From: Streptomyces alboniger
GTDB lineage: Bacteria > Actinomycetota > Actinomycetes > Streptomycetales > Streptomycetaceae
DNA: 64,000 nt
Assembly (NCBI RefSeq): GCF_008704395.1
Contig: NZ_CP023695.1
Coordinates: 5,952,001 to 6,016,000, forward strand
Direction: 5' to 3'
The notes under the pieces are model-generated. The model had not been told where the DNA came from and made no database searches. It saw only the letters and a program-made list of their open reading frames with translations. A program made the translations under genes and the position numbers. Positions 52,462 to 61,653 of this stretch are shown here, piece after piece (position 1 is the first letter of the stretch; the number at the start of each line of letters is the position of its first letter).

Positions 52462-53352
52462 GTGAGTACCCTTGCGCACACCATGATGACCACCGCCCGC
52501 TCCGCCGACTCCGGTCTCGCCGGCCCGGGCGACCTCGACCGATACCCCTTCGCCGAGCCCTCGGGCGCCGGCGACCGGGTCGTCGCCCCCACATGGGACG
52601 GCGCCGAACACGACCTGGGGCGTGTGAGCCGGCGCGCCTCCGGAAGCCGCGGCCGTGGACTGCACGGCCAGCTCGTCCAGCAGCTCGGTCAGATGATCGT
52701 TTCCGGCGATCTCGGAGCCGACCGCCCGCTCGTCCCCGAGGAGATCGGCCAGCGCTTCGAGGTGTCCCGCACCGTCGTCCGTGAGTCGCTGCGCGTGCTC
52801 GAGGCCAAGGGTCTGGTCAGCGCCAGGCCCAACGTCGGCACGCGCGTGCGTCCCGTCAGCGACTGGAACCTGCTCGACCCGGACATCATCGAGTGGCGGG
52901 CCTTCGGGCCACAACGCGACCACCAGCGACGCGAGCTCGGTGAGCTGCGCTGGATGATCGAGCCGCTCGCCGCTCGCCTCGCCGCCGGGCACGGCAGGGA
53001 AGAAGTGCAGCAGCGCCTCGCCAACATGGTCGAGATCATGGGGCACGCGCTGACCCAGGGCGACTCGATCACCTTCTCGCGCGCCGACGCCGAGTTCCAC
53101 TCGATGCTCATCCAGGTCGCGGGCAACCGCATGCTGGAGCACCTTTCCGGCATCGTCTCGGCCGCCTTGCAGGTCTCCGGAGGGCCGGTCACCGGTTGTG
53201 ACCGCCCCAGCGAGACGTCACTCGTGCATCACTCGCGTGTGGTCGACGCCCTTGCGACGGGCGACGGGGCCGGCGCCGAGGCCGCCATGCGGCAGCTGCT
53301 CACCGTCCACCCGGAGGTGGAGCGCGTCGTGCCCGCCCCTCGCGAGCACTGA
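52462..53352 (+). CDS. whiH: Sporulation regulator WhiH, GntR family
   Basis: A 296-residue FadR-subfamily GntR regulator that I take to be WhiH, needed for sporulation septation in aerial hyphae. The evidence is its position immediately upstream of hrdB, where whiH lies in S. coelicolor, and its content. An unusual N-terminal extension of about 60 residues (starting MSTLAHTMMTTARSADSG) precedes the winged helix (LHGQLVQQLGQMIVSGDLGA, EIGQRFEVSRTVVRESLRVL, NVGTRVRP) and an all-helical FadR-type ligand domain (LRWMIEPLAARLAAGHGRE, AEFHSMLIQVAGNRMLEHLS). WhiH in S. coelicolor autoregulates. GTG 52462 has no clear ribosome-binding site; ATG 52483 is an alternative. Confidence 0.9.
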   Translation: MSTLAHTMMTTARSADSGLAGPGDLDRYPFAEPSGAGDRVVAPTWDGAEHDLGRVSRRASGSRGRGLHGQLVQQLGQMIVSGDLGADRPLVPEEIGQRFEVSRTVVRESLRVLEAKGLVSARPNVGTRVRPVSDWNLLDPDIIEWRAFGPQRDHQRRELGELRWMIEPLAARLAAGHGREEVQQRLANMVEIMGHALTQGDSITFSRADAEFHSMLIQVAGNRMLEHLSGIVSAALQVSGGPVTGCDRPSETSLVHHSRVVDALATGDGAGAEAAMRQLLTVHPEVERVVPAPREH

Positions 53353-53809
53353 CCGCGCGTCCAGCCGTCCGCTGTGCGCGCGCCCCACGCCAGGCGTCGC
53401 GTCGTCCCCGCGCCGACGACGGCTCCGCCGCCGCACCACGCGTCGCCGGATCTCCGCGGGCTCCTCAGGAGCCCGGTGGGGTCCGGCGACGCGATCGTGA
53501 GGGTTGCATCGCGGGCCATCGGGGGATCATTCGTGCATGCGTATAGGTCGCTTCTGGCCGTATCTGGATGCTTTTGAGCACTTACGGGGTGTGACTCGGG
53601 CCACGTAGATTGGGCGTAACGCTCCAAGGAACAGCGCGATGACCTAAGAGGTGATAGCCGAGGAGGGAATACAGCCGTCGTTCGCGACGCTGTGTAGCTC
53701 CCCGGCCCCCGCCCGCGCCGTCGGCCCGAATCCCTAGCCGCCGGTCGTCGGCTCCGGTCCACAATGGACGGGGCCGGAAGCCGTTTTCCAACGTTCCGAG
53801 AGGTTGTTC
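53353..53809 (+). promoter_or_regulatory. hrdB upstream region and leader
   Basis: A 457-bp region with no convincing gene. TAGATT at 53606-53611 is a possible -10, with TGTGAC at 53590-53595 upstream at unusual spacing. The leader would then be about 190 nt. GAGAGG at 53798-53803 is the likely ribosome-binding site. In Streptomyces the hrdB promoter is served by the ECF sigma factor ShbA, so a standard promoter need not be present. Confidence 0.4.
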
Positions 53810-55345
53810 GTGTCGGCCAGCACATCCCGTACGCTCCCGCCGGAGATCGCCGAATCCGTCTCTGTCATGGCGCTCATCGAGCGGGGAAAGGCTGATGGGC
53901 AGATCGCCGGCGATGACGTGCGTCGTGCCTTCGAAGCTGACCAGATTCCGGCCACTCAGTGGAAGAACGTTCTGCGCAGCCTCAACCAGATCCTCGAGGA
54001 AGAGGGTGTGACGCTGATGGTCAGTGCCGCGGAGCCCAAGCGCCCCCGCAAGAGCGTCGCAGCGAAGAGCCCGGCCAAGCGCACCGCGACCAGGACGGTC
54101 GCGGCCAAGGCCGCCACGGCGAAGCCCACCGCCACCGCCGCCACTGAGGCGCCGACCGCGGATGGCGCCGAGGACGCGCCCGCGAAGAAGGTCGCTGCCA
54201 AGAAGACGACGGCAAAGAAGGCCGTCGCCAAGAAGACCGTCGCCAAGAAGGCGACGGCCAAGAAGTCCGCCTCCAAGAAGGACGCCGACGAGCTCCTGGA
54301 CGAAGAGGCCACCGAGGAGACGCCCGCCGCCGGCAAGCCCGGAGAGGGCGAGCCCGCCGAGGAGGGCGCCCAGGGCTTCGTGCTGTCCGACGAGGACGAG
54401 GACGACGCGCCGGCCCAGCAGGTCGCCGCGGCCGGCGCCACCGCCGACCCCGTCAAGGACTACCTGAAGCAGATCGGCAAGGTCCCGCTCCTCAACGCCG
54501 AGCAGGAGGTCGAGCTCGCCAAGCGCATCGAGGCCGGCCTGTTCGCCGAGGACAAGCTCGCCAACGCCGACAAGCTCGCCCCCAAGCTCAAGCGCGAGCT
54601 GGAGATCATCGCCGAGGACGGCCGCCGCGCCAAGAACCACCTCCTGGAGGCCAACCTCCGCCTGGTGGTCTCCCTGGCCAAGCGCTACACCGGCCGCGGC
54701 ATGCTCTTCCTGGACCTCATCCAGGAGGGCAACCTCGGTCTGATCCGCGCGGTCGAGAAGTTCGACTACACCAAGGGCTACAAGTTCTCCACGTACGCCA
54801 CCTGGTGGATCCGTCAGGCGATCACCCGTGCCATGGCCGACCAGGCACGCACCATCCGTATCCCGGTGCACATGGTCGAGGTCATCAACAAGCTGGCCCG
54901 TGTCCAGCGCCAGATGCTCCAGGACCTGGGCCGCGAGCCCACCCCGGAGGAGCTGGCCAAGGAACTCGACATGACCCCGGAGAAGGTCATCGAGGTCCAG
55001 AAGTACGGCCGCGAGCCGATCTCCCTCCACACCCCCCTGGGTGAGGACGGCGACAGCGAGTTCGGTGACCTCATCGAGGACTCCGAAGCGGTCGTGCCGG
55101 CTGACGCGGTCAGCTTCACGCTCCTCCAGGAGCAGCTGCACTCGGTCCTGGACACCCTGTCCGAGCGTGAGGCGGGCGTGGTCTCCATGCGCTTCGGCCT
55201 CACGGACGGCCAGCCCAAGACCCTCGACGAGATCGGCAAGGTCTACGGAGTGACGCGTGAGCGCATCCGTCAGATCGAGTCGAAGACGATGTCGAAGCTG
55301 CGTCACCCGTCGCGCTCGCAGGTCCTGCGCGACTACCTCGACTAG
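53810..55345 (+). CDS. hrdB: Principal sigma factor HrdB
   Basis: HrdB is the essential housekeeping sigma-70 of Streptomyces. GTG 53810 gives 511 residues, the same length as in S. coelicolor. The N-terminal region 1.1 ([19 protein letters not shown]) is followed by a long Lys/Ala repeat linker ([14 protein letters not shown] and similar, about 100-170) and an acidic segment. Core regions then follow: 1.2 ([16 protein letters not shown]), 2.4 ([20 protein letters not shown]), 3 ([14 protein letters not shown]) and 4 ([20 protein letters not shown]). The C-terminal half is near-identical to other HrdB proteins. A strong terminator follows. Confidence 0.99.
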   Translation: MSASTSRTLPPEIAESVSVMALIERGKADGQIAGDDVRRAFEADQIPATQWKNVLRSLNQILEEEGVTLMVSAAEPKRPRKSVAAKSPAKRTATRTVAAKAATAKPTATAATEAPTADGAEDAPAKKVAAKKTTAKKAVAKKTVAKKATAKKSASKKDADELLDEEATEETPAAGKPGEGEPAEEGAQGFVLSDEDEDDAPAQQVAAAGATADPVKDYLKQIGKVPLLNAEQEVELAKRIEAGLFAEDKLANADKLAPKLKRELEIIAEDGRRAKNHLLEANLRLVVSLAKRYTGRGMLFLDLIQEGNLGLIRAVEKFDYTKGYKFSTYATWWIRQAITRAMADQARTIRIPVHMVEVINKLARVQRQMLQDLGREPTPEELAKELDMTPEKVIEVQKYGREPISLHTPLGEDGDSEFGDLIEDSEAVVPADAVSFTLLQEQLHSVLDTLSEREAGVVSMRFGLTDGQPKTLDEIGKVYGVTRERIRQIESKTMSKLRHPSRSQVLRDYLD

Positions 55346-55370
55346 GTCTCGACAGTCGTCAGAGCGTTCC

Positions 55371-55413
55371 CGAAAGGCCCGAAGTCCTCAGCGTGAGGTC
55401 TTCGGGCCTTTCG
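55371..55413. terminator. hrdB terminator
   Basis: CGAAAGGCCCGAAG at 55371-55384 pairs perfectly with 55400-55413, and an inner CCTCA/TGAGG stem extends the hairpin after a T/T mismatch. It starts 26 bp after the hrdB stop. Confidence 0.88.
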
Positions 55414-55484
55414 CGCGCGGGTGCGTGGTATGCGGCGCTGACTGACTCTGGGTAAGCCATCGCAGCTCAGAGTGAGGAGATCGC

Positions 55485-56315
55485 ATGCGTCGTCCTTTCG
55501 CCCGATCGTGGACGGGAGTACTGGCCACGGCGGCCGCTGCCGCCGCCCTGCCGCTGGCTTCCCCGGTGCCCGCGTCGGCCGACAGTGTGATCGTCGGGGG
55601 CAGCCCGGTAAAGGTGTCCGAGAGCCCGTGGGTGGTGGCGCTCTCGAGTCGTGACCGGTTCGGGGGTACCCGGTCGGGTCAGTTCTGCGGGGGCGTGGTG
55701 ACCGGGTCTACAACGGTCCTGACGGCCGCTCACTGTATGAGCGAGGACGTACTCGGCGCGCCGCTGGACCGGGTCACGGACCTGAAGGTCATCGCAGGAC
55801 GCGGAGATCTGGGCACCTCGGAAGGCAAGGAGATTCTGGTCAGTCATGTCAAGATCAACCCGGAGTACGACGCCCACTCCAACTCCGGGGATGTCGCGGC
55901 CCTCACCCTGGCCGAGCCCCTTCCCGAGGGGTACGTGCTCCCCATGGCGGGAGAGGGCGACCCCGCGTACAAGCCGGGCACGCAGGCGGATGTCTACGGC
56001 TGGGGGGACACCACAGGGGCCGGCGACTACGCCCGGACGCTCCATGCGGCACAGGTGCGGGTGCTGTCCGACGCAGTGTGCGAAAAGGCGTACCCGGGCA
56101 GTACCGACGGCACGTACAAGGCCAAGACCATGCTGTGCGCCGGCGAGATGCTCGGGGGGCGGGACGCCTGTCAGGGGGACAGCGGGGGGCCGCTGGTCGC
56201 GCAGGGCCGGCTCATCGGCCTGGTGTCCTGGGGAAGCGGCTGCGGGCGTCCTGGGAGCCCGGGTGTCTATACGCGGATCTCGGACGTGCCCAGGGTGCTG
56301 AGGGCCCGCGCCTGA
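55485..56315 (+). CDS. Secreted trypsin-like serine protease
   Basis: A 276-residue S1-family protease with a signal peptide (MRRPFARSWTGVLATAAAAA then an AxA site at ASADS). The mature part starts near VIVGGSPVKVSESPWVVAL, where the normal activation pattern IVGG is VIVGG. The catalytic triad is His in VLTAAHCMSE, Asp in NSGDVAALTLAE and Ser in CQGDSGGPLVAQG. The Asp six residues before that Ser (GRDACQGDSGGP) predicts trypsin specificity for Lys/Arg. Three disulphide pairs are possible. ATG with ribosome-binding site GAGGAG. It is a single gene after hrdB. Confidence 0.95.
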   Translation: MRRPFARSWTGVLATAAAAAALPLASPVPASADSVIVGGSPVKVSESPWVVALSSRDRFGGTRSGQFCGGVVTGSTTVLTAAHCMSEDVLGAPLDRVTDLKVIAGRGDLGTSEGKEILVSHVKINPEYDAHSNSGDVAALTLAEPLPEGYVLPMAGEGDPAYKPGTQADVYGWGDTTGAGDYARTLHAAQVRVLSDAVCEKAYPGSTDGTYKAKTMLCAGEMLGGRDACQGDSGGPLVAQGRLIGLVSWGSGCGRPGSPGVYTRISDVPRVLRARA

Positions 56316-56386
56316 GGCGGGCTCACCCGGGGGCGACGATGTGGCCCCCGGAAGGCTCAGACGGGGCGTGGAGGCCTCTGTGACGA

Positions 56387-56432
56387 GATCGGGCGGTGGT
56401 CCCTGCCGGTTGGCAGGGACCACCGCCCGATC
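56387..56432. terminator. Perfect 21-bp bidirectional terminator
   Basis: The arm at 56387-56407 (begins GATCGGGCGGTGGTCCC) pairs perfectly with 56412-56432 around a 4 nt loop (GGTT). It lies between the trypsin gene and the convergent small zinc-ribbon gene. Confidence 0.93.
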
Positions 56433-56476
56433 ACCGGCCTGGTGTGCCGGAGCTGGCTCGTCGTGGATGCGAGGTG

Positions 56477-56707
56477 TCAGCGGTCCTCTTCAGTGGCGCT
56501 CTCCGGAACAGCGGTGAGACGCTCCGTCTCGTCCTGTATCTCAGCGGCGATCTTCTTGAGTTCCGGCTCGAACTTGCGGCCATGGTGGGCGCAGAAGAGC
56601 AGTTCGCCGCCGCTCAGCAGGACGACGCGCAGGTAAGCCTGGGCGCCGCAGCGGTCGCAGCGATCAGCGGCCGTCAGGGGGCTCGCGGGGGTCAGAACAG
56701 TAGTCAC
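56477..56707 (-). CDS. Small zinc-ribbon protein (DUF7455 type)
   Basis: A 76-residue protein conserved in actinobacteria upstream of parE. It holds a zinc-binding pattern with CDRCGAQAY near residue 17 and CAHHGRKF near 39, so CxxC and CxxH ligands. The C-terminal half is helical and acidic (ELKKIAAEIQDETERL). Function is unknown; size and ribbon suggest protein or nucleic-acid binding. It is divergent from parE and convergent with the protease gene. Confidence 0.88.
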   Translation of the reverse strand: MTTVLTPASPLTAADRCDRCGAQAYLRVVLLSGGELLFCAHHGRKFEPELKKIAAEIQDETERLTAVPESATEEDR

Positions 56708-57149
56708 GTCGCCTCTTCTCTAGCTCGACGAGCTGTCGTACCAGGGTCAACATCCAACCAGGCCGAAAACGTTCCCGCTCGTGGCTTTTCCTCGAAATTT
56801 CTTTTTGAGGAGGTTGTACGTTGCCGGTTGGCGGCGAATGTGCCGTATTGCGTCTCTTACGTGTCTTACGGTTTCGCGCTGTCTGTCAGGGTCGGTGTCC
56901 TCCCGGCTGGCTTGCCGGTTGTTCATGAGGACGTGCCCGGAGCCTAAATGGTTCATGCCTCGAAGGGAACGTGACGTGCGCTTCACTCCATCGAGGGATC
57001 GAACACGTATGCGAGCCTGGGCTAGTCTGCGTTTGGACGAGGGTGGCGTTACAACGGCTCTACCAGGCCTCGGTACCCTCTGACGGGCAACCGAAGCCGC
57101 GTCCTTACCCCAAAGGACTCCCCTTGAAATTCAGCGAGGAGCGAACCGC
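56708..57149. promoter_or_regulatory. Region upstream of parE, locally AT-rich
   Basis: A 442-bp region between divergent genes. The stretch 56755-56900 is much richer in A and T than the rest of the window (for example GAAATTTCTTTTTGAGGAGG). TCGAACACGTATGCGA at 56999-57014 resembles a LexA box (10 of 12 fixed positions) and overlaps TAGTCT at 57023-57028, a possible -10 for parE. A short frame starting TTG 56821 after GAGGAGG could encode 35 residues but has no other support. Confidence 0.45.
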
Positions 57150-59273
57150 GTGACCGCCGAGACGTCCGTGCCGTCCACAGCGTTGCTGACCGGAGCAGAC
57201 CGGGACGGTTCCAACTACACCGCGCGGCACCTGCTCGTCCTGGAGGGGCTCGAGGCCGTCCGTAAGCGCCCGGGCATGTACATCGGGTCGACGGACAGCC
57301 GCGGCCTGATGCACTGCCTCTGGGAGATCATCGACAACTCCGTCGACGAGGCCCTGGGCGGGTACTGCGACCACATCGAGGTCATCCTCCACGACGACGC
57401 CTCCGTGGAGGTCCGGGACAACGGCCGCGGCATCCCCGTGGACGTCGAGCCCAAAACCGGCCTCTCCGGAGTCGAGGTCGTCATGACCAAGCTCCACGCG
57501 GGCGGCAAGTTCGGCGGCGGCTCCTACGCGGCCTCCGGCGGCCTGCACGGCGTGGGCGCCTCCGTGGTGAACGCGCTCTCCGCGCGCCTCGACGTCGAGG
57601 TGGACCGCGCCGGGCACACCCACGCGATCAGCTTCCGGCGCGGCGTTCCCGGCGCCTTCTCCAAGCTCGGACCCGAGGCGCCCTTCGACCCGTCGGCGAA
57701 GCTCAGCAAGGCCAAGAAGATCCCCAAGAACCGCACCGGCACGCGCGTGCGCTACTGGGCGGACCGGCAGATCTTCCTCAAGGACGCCAAGCTGTCGCTG
57801 GAGAACCTCCACCAGCGCGCCCGCCAGACCGCGTTCCTGGTGCCGGGCCTGACCATCGTCGTACGCGATGAGTTCGGCCTCGGCGAGGGCGGCGCGAAGG
57901 GTGAGGAATCCTTCCGCTTCGACGGCGGCATCAGCGAGTTCTGCGAGTACCTGGCCCAGGACAAGGCGGTCTGCGACGTCCTGCGCTTCTCCGGGCAGGG
58001 TTCCTTCAAGGAGACGGTGCCGGTCCTCGACGACCACGGTCAGATGACGCCCACCGAGGTCACCCGTGAGCTGGGCGTGGATGTGGCGCTGCGCTGGGGC
58101 ACCGGGTACGACACGACCGTACGGTCCTTCGTCAACATCATCGCCACCCCCAAGGGCGGCACTCACGTGTCCGGCTTCGAGCGCTCGCTGACGAAGACGA
58201 TGAACGAGGCGCTGCGCAGCCAGAAGGTACTGCGTGTCGCCGAGGACGACATCGTCAAGGACGACGCCCTGGAAGGCCTCACCGCGGTCGTCACGGTCCG
58301 TCTCGCGGAGCCGCAGTTCGAGGGTCAGACCAAGGAGGTGCTCGGCACCTCCGCGGCCAACCGCATCGTCGCCAACGTCATCGCCAAGGAGCTGAAGGCG
58401 TTCCTGACGTCCACGAAGCGGGACGCCAAGGCGCAGGCGCGTGCCGTCATGGAGAAGGCTGTCGCGGCGGCCCGTACGCGCATCGCGGCCCGCCAGCACA
58501 AGGACGCCCAGCGCCGGAAGACGGCCCTGGAGTCCTCCTCGCTGCCCGCGAAGCTCGCGGACTGCCGCAGCGACGACGTGGAGCGCAGCGAGCTGTTCAT
58601 CGTCGAGGGCGACTCCGCGCTCGGCACCGCCAAGCTCGCCCGGAACTCCGAGTTCCAGGCCCTCCTTCCGATCCGCGGCAAGATTCTCAACGTTCAGAAG
58701 GCGTCCGTGACGGACATGCTGAAGAACGCCGAGTGCGGCGCGATCATCCAGGTCATAGGAGCCGGGTCCGGCCGGACCTTCGACATCGACGCGGCGCGCT
58801 ACGGGAAGATCATCCTGCTCGTCGACGCCGACGTCGACGGCGCGCATATCCGGATCCTGCTGCTGACGCTGTTCCAGCGCTACATGCGGCCGATGGTCGA
58901 GGCGGGCCGCGTGTTCGCCGCGGTGCCGCCGCTGCACCGCATCGAGCTCAGCCAGCCGAAGAAGGGCCAGGACAAGTACGTCTACACGTACTCGGACCGT
59001 GAGCTGCGGGAGACGCTGCTCGAATTGCAGCGCAAGAACGTGCGCTACAAGGACTCGATCCAGCGCTACAAGGGCTTGGGCGAGATGGACGCCGATCAGC
59101 TGGCCGAGACCACCATGGACCCGCGCTACCGGACCCTGCGCCGGATCAACATCTCCGACCTGGACTCGGCCGAGCAGGTTTTCGATCTGCTCATGGGTAA
59201 CGACGTCGCGCCGCGCAAGGAGTTCATCACCAGCTCCGCGGCGACGCTGGACCGCTCGCGCATCGACGCGTAG
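57150..59273 (+). CDS. parE: DNA topoisomerase IV subunit B ParE (type IIA ATPase subunit)
   Basis: ParE is the ATPase subunit of topoisomerase IV, which decatenates daughter chromosomes; it belongs to the GyrB/ParE family. The 707-residue protein has GHKL ATPase motifs WEIIDNSVDEALGGY, DNGRGIPVDV and SGGLHGVGASVVNALS. The Toprim domain shows LFIVEGDSALGTAK (catalytic Glu) and LVDADVDGAHIRILLL (DxD). PIRGKILNVQKA and RYKGLGEMDADQLAETTMD follow. I call it ParE rather than GyrB because it lies beside hrdB, away from dnaA-gyrB-gyrA. GTG start, ribosome-binding site GAGGAG. ParC should lie outside the window. Confidence 0.93.
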   Translation: MTAETSVPSTALLTGADRDGSNYTARHLLVLEGLEAVRKRPGMYIGSTDSRGLMHCLWEIIDNSVDEALGGYCDHIEVILHDDASVEVRDNGRGIPVDVEPKTGLSGVEVVMTKLHAGGKFGGGSYAASGGLHGVGASVVNALSARLDVEVDRAGHTHAISFRRGVPGAFSKLGPEAPFDPSAKLSKAKKIPKNRTGTRVRYWADRQIFLKDAKLSLENLHQRARQTAFLVPGLTIVVRDEFGLGEGGAKGEESFRFDGGISEFCEYLAQDKAVCDVLRFSGQGSFKETVPVLDDHGQMTPTEVTRELGVDVALRWGTGYDTTVRSFVNIIATPKGGTHVSGFERSLTKTMNEALRSQKVLRVAEDDIVKDDALEGLTAVVTVRLAEPQFEGQTKEVLGTSAANRIVANVIAKELKAFLTSTKRDAKAQARAVMEKAVAAARTRIAARQHKDAQRRKTALESSSLPAKLADCRSDDVERSELFIVEGDSALGTAKLARNSEFQALLPIRGKILNVQKASVTDMLKNAECGAIIQVIGAGSGRTFDIDAARYGKIILLVDADVDGAHIRILLLTLFQRYMRPMVEAGRVFAAVPPLHRIELSQPKKGQDKYVYTYSDRELRETLLELQRKNVRYKDSIQRYKGLGEMDADQLAETTMDPRYRTLRRINISDLDSAEQVFDLLMGNDVAPRKEFITSSAATLDRSRIDA

Positions 59274-59292
59274 GGGTGCGTATCTGACGCGG

Positions 59293-59312
59293 CTTCACCT
59301 GATGGGGTGAAG
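59293..59312. terminator. Short hairpin after parE
   Basis: CTTCACC at 59293-59299 pairs with GGTGAAG at 59306-59312 around a 6 nt loop, 20 bp after the parE stop. A weak terminator or attenuator. Confidence 0.35.
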
Positions 59313-59397
59313 AGCACCGAGAGAAGTGTCAGGGATCTTCCCGATCTGCCCATCCTTGGGCACGCGGCCGAACAGGGCTGCGGACAAGGAGAGTTCG

Positions 59398-59961
59398 GTG
59401 GAGATGCACGACGCGCCCCATGCCGGGGTGGGCCGGGCCGACCCGGGCCCGGGTCGCCCCGGCGATCTGAGGGATCCCTGGTACGACGCGCTCGCCTCCG
59501 GCTGGGGGGAGCCGGACGGCGCGGGCGCGCCGGCCTCCGTGGTGCCGCCTCGGGGCGCCGCACAGCGGCGGAGCGCGAGTGCGGCCGACATCTACCTGGA
59601 AGTGCAGAGCAGCGAGGCCTTCCAGGAGGTGCGCCGCCGGTATCGGAGGTTCGCCTTCCCGGTGGTCGCCGTCTTCTTCACTTGGTACGTGGCGTACGTC
59701 GTGACCGCGACGGCGGCGCCGGGCCTGATGGCGCGTCCCGTCACGGGCGCGGTGAACGTGGCGATGCTGGCGGGCCTCGGCCAGTTCCTCACGACGTTCC
59801 TGCTGACCTGGGCTTACGCCCGGCACGCGCGTCTGCGACGGGACCGTGCGGCCCTTGATCTGCGGTGGACCGTGGTCGAACAGAAGCGGGTGCGGGAGCA
59901 GGTCGCGGAGCGGGAGCGGGAGCGGGAGCAGGTCGACGGGCAAGGGCGGGGAGCCGAGTGA
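59398..59961 (+). CDS. DUF485 membrane protein, partner of the symporter
   Basis: A 187-residue protein with a DUF485 domain in its middle third: two hydrophobic segments, FAFPVVAVFFTWYVAYVVTA and LGQFLTTFLLTWAYARHA. DUF485 (YjcH-like) proteins are encoded next to acetate/pyruvate symporters such as ActP. GTG 59398 has ribosome-binding site AAGGAG with 6 nt spacing. The N-terminus is Gly/Pro-rich and the C-terminus a charged helix ending EREREREQVDG. Its stop overlaps the symporter start by one base (TGATG), so the two are translationally coupled. Confidence 0.9.
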   Translation: MEMHDAPHAGVGRADPGPGRPGDLRDPWYDALASGWGEPDGAGAPASVVPPRGAAQRRSASAADIYLEVQSSEAFQEVRRRYRRFAFPVVAVFFTWYVAYVVTATAAPGLMARPVTGAVNVAMLAGLGQFLTTFLLTWAYARHARLRRDRAALDLRWTVVEQKRVREQVAEREREREQVDGQGRGAE

Positions 59962-61553
59962 TGACCGGTGATCACCAGACCCTCGCTCTCCTGTTGTTCG
60001 CCGGCTTCGTAGCCATCACACTCGCGATCACGACGTGGGTGAGCCGCAACCGGCATGGTTCGGCCGAGGAGTTCTACGCGGGCGGGCGGCTCTTCTCCCC
60101 GATGGAGAACGGTTTCGCCATCGCGGGTGACTATCTGTCGGCCGCCTCCTTCCTCGGCATCTCCGGACTGATCGCGCTCTTCGGGTACGACGGGCTGCTC
60201 TACTCGGTCGGCTTCCTCGTCGCCTGGCTCATCGTGCTGTTCCTGGTGGCCGAACTGGTGCGCAATTGCGGGCGTTTCACGCTCGCCGACGTCGTCGCCT
60301 CGCGGATGCGGGAGCGGCCGGTGCGGATCGCGGCGGGAACTTCCTCGGTCACCGTGTCCGTTCTCTACCTGGTGGCGCAGATGGTGGGGGCGGGCTCACT
60401 GGTCGCGCTGCTGCTCGGTGGGACGAGCGGGGTGGCGCAGTCCTGGACGGTGGTCGGCGTCGGCGCGCTCATGGTGATCTATGTGTCGTTGGGAGGGATG
60501 CGGGCCACCACCTGGATCCAGATCGTGAAGGCGGTCCTGCTGATGTGCGGGGCGATCGCGTTGACCGTGCTCGTCCTGGTGCGCTTCCACGGGGACTTCG
60601 ACCAGCTGCTGCGGACCGCGGCCGACCGCAGCGGACACGGCGAGCGATTCCTGGCACCCGGCCTGAAGTACGGCGGTGACTGGACCGCGCGGCTCGACTT
60701 CATCAGCCTCGGCCTCGCACTCGTACTCGGTACCGCCGGGCTGCCGCACATCCTGTCCCGCTTCTACACCGTGCCGACCGCGCGGGCCGCGCGGCGCTCG
60801 GTCGTCTGGTCCGTCGGTCTCATCGGCAGCTTCTATCTGATGACGATCGTGCTCGGCTTCGGCGCGGCGGCGATCGTGGGCCCGGAGGCGGTACGCGGGT
60901 CGAACGCCGCGGGGAACACGGCGGTGCCGCTGCTCGCGCTCGACCTGGGCGGCGGCGCGGACTCCACAGGCGGAACGGTTCTGTTCGCCGTCGTCGCCGC
61001 AGTCGCCTTCGCCACGATCCTCGCCGTGGTCGCCGGAATCACGCTTGCCTCCTCGGCGTCGGTGGCCCACGACCTGTACGCCTCCTTGCGTCGGCGGAAT
61101 GCGAAACCGCGCAGCGAGGTGGCGGTGGCGCGCGCCGCGGCGGCCGGGATCGGTGTGGTCGCGATCGGTCTCGGGCTGCTGGCCCGCGACCTGAACGTCG
61201 CGTTCTTGGTGGGCCTCGCCTTCGCGGTCGCCGCGTCCGCCAATCTGCCGGTGCTGCTCTACTCCCTGTTCTGGCGGAACTTCACCACGCGAGGTGCGGT
61301 GTGGTCGGTGTACGGAGGGCTGCTGCCCGCGCTCGCGCTGGTGCTGCTCTCACCGGTGGTCTCCGGAGGGCCCAACTCCCTCTTCCCGGGTGTGGACTTC
61401 CAGTACTTCCCGTTGGAGAACCCGGGTCTCGTCTCCATCCCGCTGGGCTTCCTCGCGGGCTGGCTGGGCACGGTGACCTCGCGTGAACGCGCGGACGAGG
61501 CCAAGCACGCGGAGACGGAAGTGCGGTCGCTGACCGGCGCCGGAGCGGCGTAA
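59961..61553 (+). CDS. Sodium/solute symporter, ActP-like cation acetate symporter family
   Basis: A 530-residue SSS-family transporter with about 13 membrane segments. Signatures include EFYAGGRLFSPMENGFAIAG, GDYLSAASFLGISGLIALFG (helix 2), GGMRATTWIQIVKAVLLMC, and FISLGLALVLGTAGLPHILS. Start ATG 59961 overlaps the DUF485 stop. The DUF485-SSS pair is typical of the acetate permease ActP with YjcH, so uptake of acetate or another short monocarboxylate with Na+ is likely. It is convergent with the response-regulator gene 100 bp away, hence in a different transcription unit from the two-component system. Confidence 0.93.
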   Translation: MTGDHQTLALLLFAGFVAITLAITTWVSRNRHGSAEEFYAGGRLFSPMENGFAIAGDYLSAASFLGISGLIALFGYDGLLYSVGFLVAWLIVLFLVAELVRNCGRFTLADVVASRMRERPVRIAAGTSSVTVSVLYLVAQMVGAGSLVALLLGGTSGVAQSWTVVGVGALMVIYVSLGGMRATTWIQIVKAVLLMCGAIALTVLVLVRFHGDFDQLLRTAADRSGHGERFLAPGLKYGGDWTARLDFISLGLALVLGTAGLPHILSRFYTVPTARAARRSVVWSVGLIGSFYLMTIVLGFGAAAIVGPEAVRGSNAAGNTAVPLLALDLGGGADSTGGTVLFAVVAAVAFATILAVVAGITLASSASVAHDLYASLRRRNAKPRSEVAVARAAAAGIGVVAIGLGLLARDLNVAFLVGLAFAVAASANLPVLLYSLFWRNFTTRGAVWSVYGGLLPALALVLLSPVVSGGPNSLFPGVDFQYFPLENPGLVSIPLGFLAGWLGTVTSRERADEAKHAETEVRSLTGAGAA

Positions 61554-61653
61554 CGATTATCCTCCCGGCCCCTCCGCGGCCTTTTCCCGGTCTTCCCCCG
61601 GCCCCTCCCCGGCTTCTCTCCCGTTGTGGACGGCGGCCGCGCCCAGGGGCCGC

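Noticed and set aside
56747..56986. 79-codon minus-strand frame upstream of parE
   Set aside because: It overlaps the likely parE promoter and the AT-rich island, with basic, irregular composition and no family resemblance.
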